This document shows, in pieces, positions 59,131 to 64,000 of a stretch of DNA of 64,000 bases (its first letter is position 1; each line of letters starts with the position of its first letter). Below the pieces are notes generated by a model. That model saw only the letters and a program-made list of their open reading frames with translations. It ran no database searches and was not told the origin of the DNA. Source of the DNA: Luzula sylvatica (taxonomy: Eukaryota; Streptophyta; Magnoliopsida; Poales; Juncaceae); NCBI GenBank assembly GCA_946800325.1, contig OX326959.1, positions 40,972,908 through 41,036,907 on the forward strand. The letters run 5' to 3'. A program made the translations under genes and the position numbers.

Positions 59131-62100
59131 TATCAATTATCATTTTTTCTAAAAATGACCAAAATAGTTCTCTAAAATGAGCAAAATACTTCATTTTTCA
59201 TGTTTTTCTCAAAAAACTCCGGGATTGAAGACTAACACATACAAATTTCTATTTTTCCTATTTTTTTGTATAAAATCAAAAACTGAAGTCTAACACCTTC
59301 AAAAATATCAATTATCATTTTTTCTAAAAAAGACCAAAATAGTTCTCTAAAATGAGCAAAATACATCATTTTTCATGATTTTCTCAAAAAATTCCGTGAT
59401 TGAAGACTAACACATACAAATTTCAATTTTTCCAATTTTTTGCAAAAAATCAAAAACTGAAGTCTAACACCTTCAAAAATATCAATTATCATTTTTTCTA
59501 AAAAAGACCAAAATAGTTCTCTAAAATGAGCAAAATACTTCATTTTTTATGATTTTCTCAAAAAATTCCGTGATTGAAGTCTAACACATACAAATTTCTA
59601 TTTTACCTATTTTTTGCATAAAATCAAAAAATGAAGTCTAACACTTTCAAAAATATCAATTATCATTTTTTCAAAAAAAGACCAAAATAGTTCTCTAAAA
59701 TGAGCAAAATACTTCATTTTTCATGATTTTCTCAAAAAATTCCGTGATTGAAGACTAACACATACAAATTTCAATTTTTCCAATTTTTTGCAAAAAATCA
59801 AAAACTGAAGTAACACCTTCAAAAATATCAATTATCATTTTTTTTAAAAAAGACCAAAATAGTTCTCTAAAATGAGCAAAATACTTGATTTTTCATGTTT
59901 TTCTCAAAAAACTCCGGGATTGAAGACTGACACATACAAATTTCTATTTTTCCTATTTTTTTGCATAAAATTAAAAACTGAAGTCTAACACCTTCAAAAA
60001 TATCAATTATCATTTTTTCTAAAGAAGACCAAAATAGTTCTCTAAAATGAGCAAAATACTTCATTTTTCATGATTTTCTCAAAAAATTCCGTGATTGAAG
60101 ACTAACACATACAAATTTCTATTTTTCCAATTTTTTGCAAAAAATCAAAAACCGAAGTCTAAAACCTTCAAAAATATCAATTATCATTTTTTCTAAAAAT
60201 GACCAAAATAGTTCTCTAAAATGAGCAAAATACTTCATTTTTCATGTTTTTCTCAAAAAACTCCGGGATTGAAGACTAACACATACAAATTTCTATTTTT
60301 CCTATTTTTTTGCATAAAATCAAAAACTGAAGTCTAACACCTTCAAAAATATCAATTATCATTTTTTCTAAAGAAGACCAAAATAGTTCTCTAAAATGAG
60401 CAAAATACTTCATTTTTCATGATTTTCTCAAAAAATTCCGTGATTGAAGACTAACACATACAAATTTCAATTTTTCCAATTTTTTGCAAAAAATCAAAAA
60501 CTGAAGTCTAACACCTTCAAAAATATCAATTATCATTTTTTCTAAAAAAGACCAAAATAGTTCTCTAAAATGAGCAAAATACTTCATTTTTTATGATTTT
60601 CTCAAAAAATTCCGTGATTGAAGACTAACACGTACAAATTTCTATTTTACCTATTTTTTGCATAAAATCAAAAAATGAAGTCTAACACTTTCAAAAATAT
60701 CAATTATCATTTTTTCTAAAAAAGACCAAAATAGTTCTCTAAAATGAGCAAAATACTTAATTTTTCATGATTTTCTCAAAAAATTCCGTGATTGAAGACT
60801 AACACATACAAATTTCAATTTTTCCAATTTTTTGCAAAAAATCAAAAACTGAAGTCTAACACCTTCAAAAATATCAATTATCATTTTTTCTAAAAAAGAC
60901 CAAAATAGTTCTCTAAAATGAGCAAAATACTTCATTTTTCATGATTTTCTCAAAAAATTCCGTGATTGAAGACTAACACATACAAATTTCAATTTTTCCA
61001 ATTTTTTGCAAAAAATAAAAAACTGAAGTCTAACACCTTCAAAAATATCAATTATCATTTTTTCTGAAAAAGACCAAAATAGTTCTCTGAAATGAGCAAA
61101 ATACTTCATTTTTCATGTTTTTCTCAAAAAACTTCGTGATTGAAGACTGACACATACAAATTTCAATTTTTCCATTTTTTTGCAAAAAATCAAAAACTGA
61201 AGACTAACACCTTAAAAAATATCAATTATCATTTTTTCTAAAAGAGTCCAAAATAGTTCTCTAAAATGAGCAAAATACTTCATTTTTCATGTTTTTCTCA
61301 AAAAACGTTGTGATTGAAGACTAACACATACAAATTTCTATTTTTCCAATTTTTTGCAAAAAATCAAAAACCGAAGTCTAACACCTTCAAAAATATCAAT
61401 TATCATTTTTTCTAAAAAAGACCAAAATAGTTCTCTAAAATGAGCAAAATACTTCATTTTTCATTTTTTTCTCAAAAAACTCCGGGATTGAAGACTAACA
61501 CATACAAATTTCTATTTTTCCTATTTTTTTGCATAAAATCAAAAACTGAAGTCTAACACCTTCAAAAATATCAATTATCATTTTTTCTAAAAAAGACCAA
61601 AATAGTTCTCTAAAATGAGCAAAATACTTCATTTTCTTGATTTTCTCAAAAAATTCCGTGATTGAAGACTAACACATACAAATTTCAATTTTTCCAATTT
61701 TTTGCAAAAAATCAAAAACTGAAGTCTAACACCTTCAAAAATATCAATTATCATTTTTTCTAAAAAAGACCAAAATAGTTCTCTAAAATGAGCAAAATAC
61801 TTCATTTTTCATGATTTTCTCAAAAAATTCCGTGATTGAAGACTAACACATACAAATTTCTATTTTTCCTATTTTTTGCATAAAATCAAAAACTGAAGTC
61901 TAACACCTTCAAAAATATCAATTATCATTTTTTCTAAAAAAGACCAATATAGTTCCCTAAAATGTGCAAAATACTTCATTTTTCATGATTTTCTCAAAAA
62001 ATTCCGTGATTGAAGACTAACACATACAAATTTCAATTTTTCCAATTTTTTGCAACAAATCAAAAACTGAAGTCTAACACCTTCAAAAATATCAATTATC

Positions 62101-62169
62101 ATTTTTTCTAAAAAAGACCAAAATAGTTCTCTAAACTGAGCAAAATACTTCATTTTTCATGATTTTCTT

Positions 62170-64000
62170 AAAAAATTCCGTGATTGAAGACTAACACATA
62201 CAAATTTCAATTTTTCCAATTTTTTGCAAAAAATAAAAAACTGAAGTCTAACACCTTCAAAAATATCAATTATCATTTTTTCAGAAAAAGGCCAAAATAG
62301 TTCTCTGAAATGAGCAAAATACTTCATTTTTCATGTTTTTTCTCAAAAAACGTCGTGATTGAAGACTAACACATACAAATTTCTATTTTTCCAATTTTTT
62401 GCAAAAAATCAAAAACTGAAGTCTAACATCTTCAAAAATATCAATTATCATTTTTTCTAAAAAAGACCAAAATAGTTCTCTAAAATGAGCAAAATAATTC
62501 ATTTTTCATGTTTTTCTCAAAAAACTCCGGGATTGAAGACTAACACATACAAATTTCTATTTTTCCAATTTTTTGCAAAAAATCAAAAACTGAAGTCTAA
62601 CACCTTCAAAAATATCAATTATCATTTTTTTCTAAAAAAGACCAAAATAGTTCTCTAAAATGAGCAAAAGACTTCATTTTTCATGATTTTCTCAAAAAAT
62701 TCCGTGATTGAAGACTAACACATACAAATTTCAATTTTTCCAATTTTTTGCAAAAAATCAAAAACTGAAGTCTAACACCTTCAAAAATATCAATTATCAT
62801 TTTTTCTATAAAAGACCAAAATAGTTCTCTAAAATGAGCAAAATACTTCATTTTTCATGATTTTCTCAAAAAATTCCGTGATTCAAGACTAACACATACA
62901 AATTTCAATTTTTCCAATTGTTTTCCAAAAATAAAAAACTGAAGCACCTTCAAAAATATCAATTATCATTTTTTCTAAAAGAGTGCAAAATAGTTCTCTA
63001 CACTGAGCAAAATACTTCATTTTTCATGTTTTTCTCAAAAAACGTCGTGATTGAAGATAACACATACAAATTTCTATTTTTCCAATTTTTTGCAAAAAAT
63101 TAAAAACTGAAGTCTAACACCTTCAAAAATATAAATTATCATTTTTTCTAAAAAAGACCAAAATAGTTCTCTAAAATGAGCAAAATACTTCATTTTTCAT
63201 GATTTTCTCAAAAAATTCCGTGATTGAAGACTAACACGTACAAACTTCAATTTTTCCAATTTTTTGCACAAAATAAAAAACTGAAGTCTAACACCTTCAA
63301 AAATATCAATTATCATTTTTTCTGAAAAAGACCAAAATAGTTCTCTGAAATGAGCAAAATACTTCATTTTTCATGTGTTTCTCAAAAAATTCCGTGATTG
63401 AAGACTAACACATACAAATTTCAATTTTTCCATTTTTTTGCAAAAAATCAAAAACTGAAGTCTAACACCTTAAAAAATATCAATTATCATTTTTTCTAAA
63501 AGAGTCCAAAATAGTTCTCTAAAATGAGCAAAATACTTCATTTTTCATGTTTTTCTCAAAAAACGTCGTGATTGAAGACTAACACATACAAATTTCTATT
63601 TTTCCAATTTTTTGCAAAAAATCAAAAACCGAAGTTCTAACACCTTCAAAAATATCAATTATCATTTTTTTAAAAAAGACCAAAATAGTTCTCTAAAATG
63701 AGCAAAATACTTCATTTTTCATGTTTTTCTCAAAAAACTCCGGGATTGAAGACTAACACATACAAATTTCTATTTTTCCTATTTTTTTTGCATAAAATCA
63801 AAAACTGAAGTCTAACACCTTCAAAAATATCAATTATCATTTTTTCTAAAGAAGACCAAAATAGTTCTCTAAAATGAGCAAAATACTTCATTTTTCATGA
63901 TTTTCTCAAAAAATTCCGTGATTGAGACTAACACATACAAATTTCTATTTTTCAATTTTTTGCAAAAAATCAAAAACCGAAGTCTAAAACCTTCAAAAAT
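62170..64000. repeat. Higher-order repeat block, second copy
   Basis: Matches 57300-59130 variant for variant with few private changes (for example GAAGATAACAC near 63055 and GATTGAGACTAAC near 63922). It continues past the window end. Confidence 0.85.

Larger units (their letters stand above)
51644..64000. repeat. 174-bp satellite array, about 71 monomers
   Basis: The monomer runs from CAAAAATATCAATTATCATT to GAAGTCTAACACCTT. Starts at 51644, 51818, 51992 and 52166 are exactly 174 bp apart, and the period holds to the window end (about 12.36 kb, direct tandem, one orientation). It is very AT-rich with phased A/T runs. Monomers fall into variant classes: CCAAAATAGTTCTCT or CCAATATAGTTCCCT; GATTTTCTC or GTTTTTCTC; ATTCCGTGATT, ACTTCGTGATT, ACGTCGTGATT or ACTCCGGGATT. 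The length is in the nucleosome-sized range typical of plant centromeric satellites, but sequence alone does not show centromere function. Any open frames are by-products of the repeat. Confidence 0.97.

Noticed and set aside
59867..60064. Open frames inside the satellite (also 62918-63103)
   Set aside because: These arise from chance changes in individual 174-bp monomers.
51644..64000. CRISPR-like array
   Set aside because: Repeats are head-to-tail 174-bp monomers without unique spacers, and the context is a plant nuclear genome.

Overview
This window looks like AT-rich, gene-poor nuclear DNA of a flowering plant, probably a eudicot. The evidence is a DUF247 family gene (a plant-specific family), several plant transposon families with intact termini, decayed copies of plant-type nuclear genes with GT-AG introns, a damaged piece of the 18S-5.8S-26S rDNA unit, and a 174-bp satellite array. 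Most open reading frames are chance products of AT-rich or repeated DNA. I cannot name the species.

Layout. 1-3.3 kb: the end of a hAT-like MITE, then two nested inverted-repeat elements; the inner one carries a decayed exon of ribosomal protein eL31. 3.4-4.4 kb: AT-rich tandem repeats. 4458-5515: a complete non-autonomous hAT element with a perfect 8-bp target duplication. 5.6-9.7 kb: LTR-retrotransposon remnants (LTR, primer-binding site and gag start, then a mosaic of direct and inverted LTR-like blocks). 9.7-16.4 kb: mostly non-coding, with a small spliced gene on the minus strand at 12.5-12.8 kb, a Mutator-like palindromic MITE and a poly(A)-ended retroposon-like stretch. 16.48-26.45 kb and 41.86-51.44 kb: two diverged direct copies of a ~10-kb segmental duplication. 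Between them, 26.6-41.5 kb: a foldback element with a poly(C) tract, an inverted rDNA pseudogene fragment, a minus-strand mosaic of (6-4) photolyase and MRT4 exons, foldback elements and MITEs, a truncated Copia head, the DUF247 gene with one frameshift, a hAT-like element, a CACTA-like terminus and a second small spliced gene. 51,444-51,643: 200 Ns. 51,644 to the end: about 71 monomers of a 174-bp satellite with higher-order structure.

The only sizeable protein gene is the DUF247 gene, and it carries a one-base frameshift. The other coding matter is captured or decayed exons plus two small predicted genes of unknown function. The most informative features are historical. The two duplication copies time several transposon events: a hAT insertion is present in copy B with the intact empty site in copy A, a long inverted-repeat element is present only in copy A, and one junction lies inside a foldback element. 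The satellite has a local two-monomer alternation, 6-monomer blocks, and a ~4.87-kb block repeat (28 monomers), as expected for a centromeric or other heterochromatic array.
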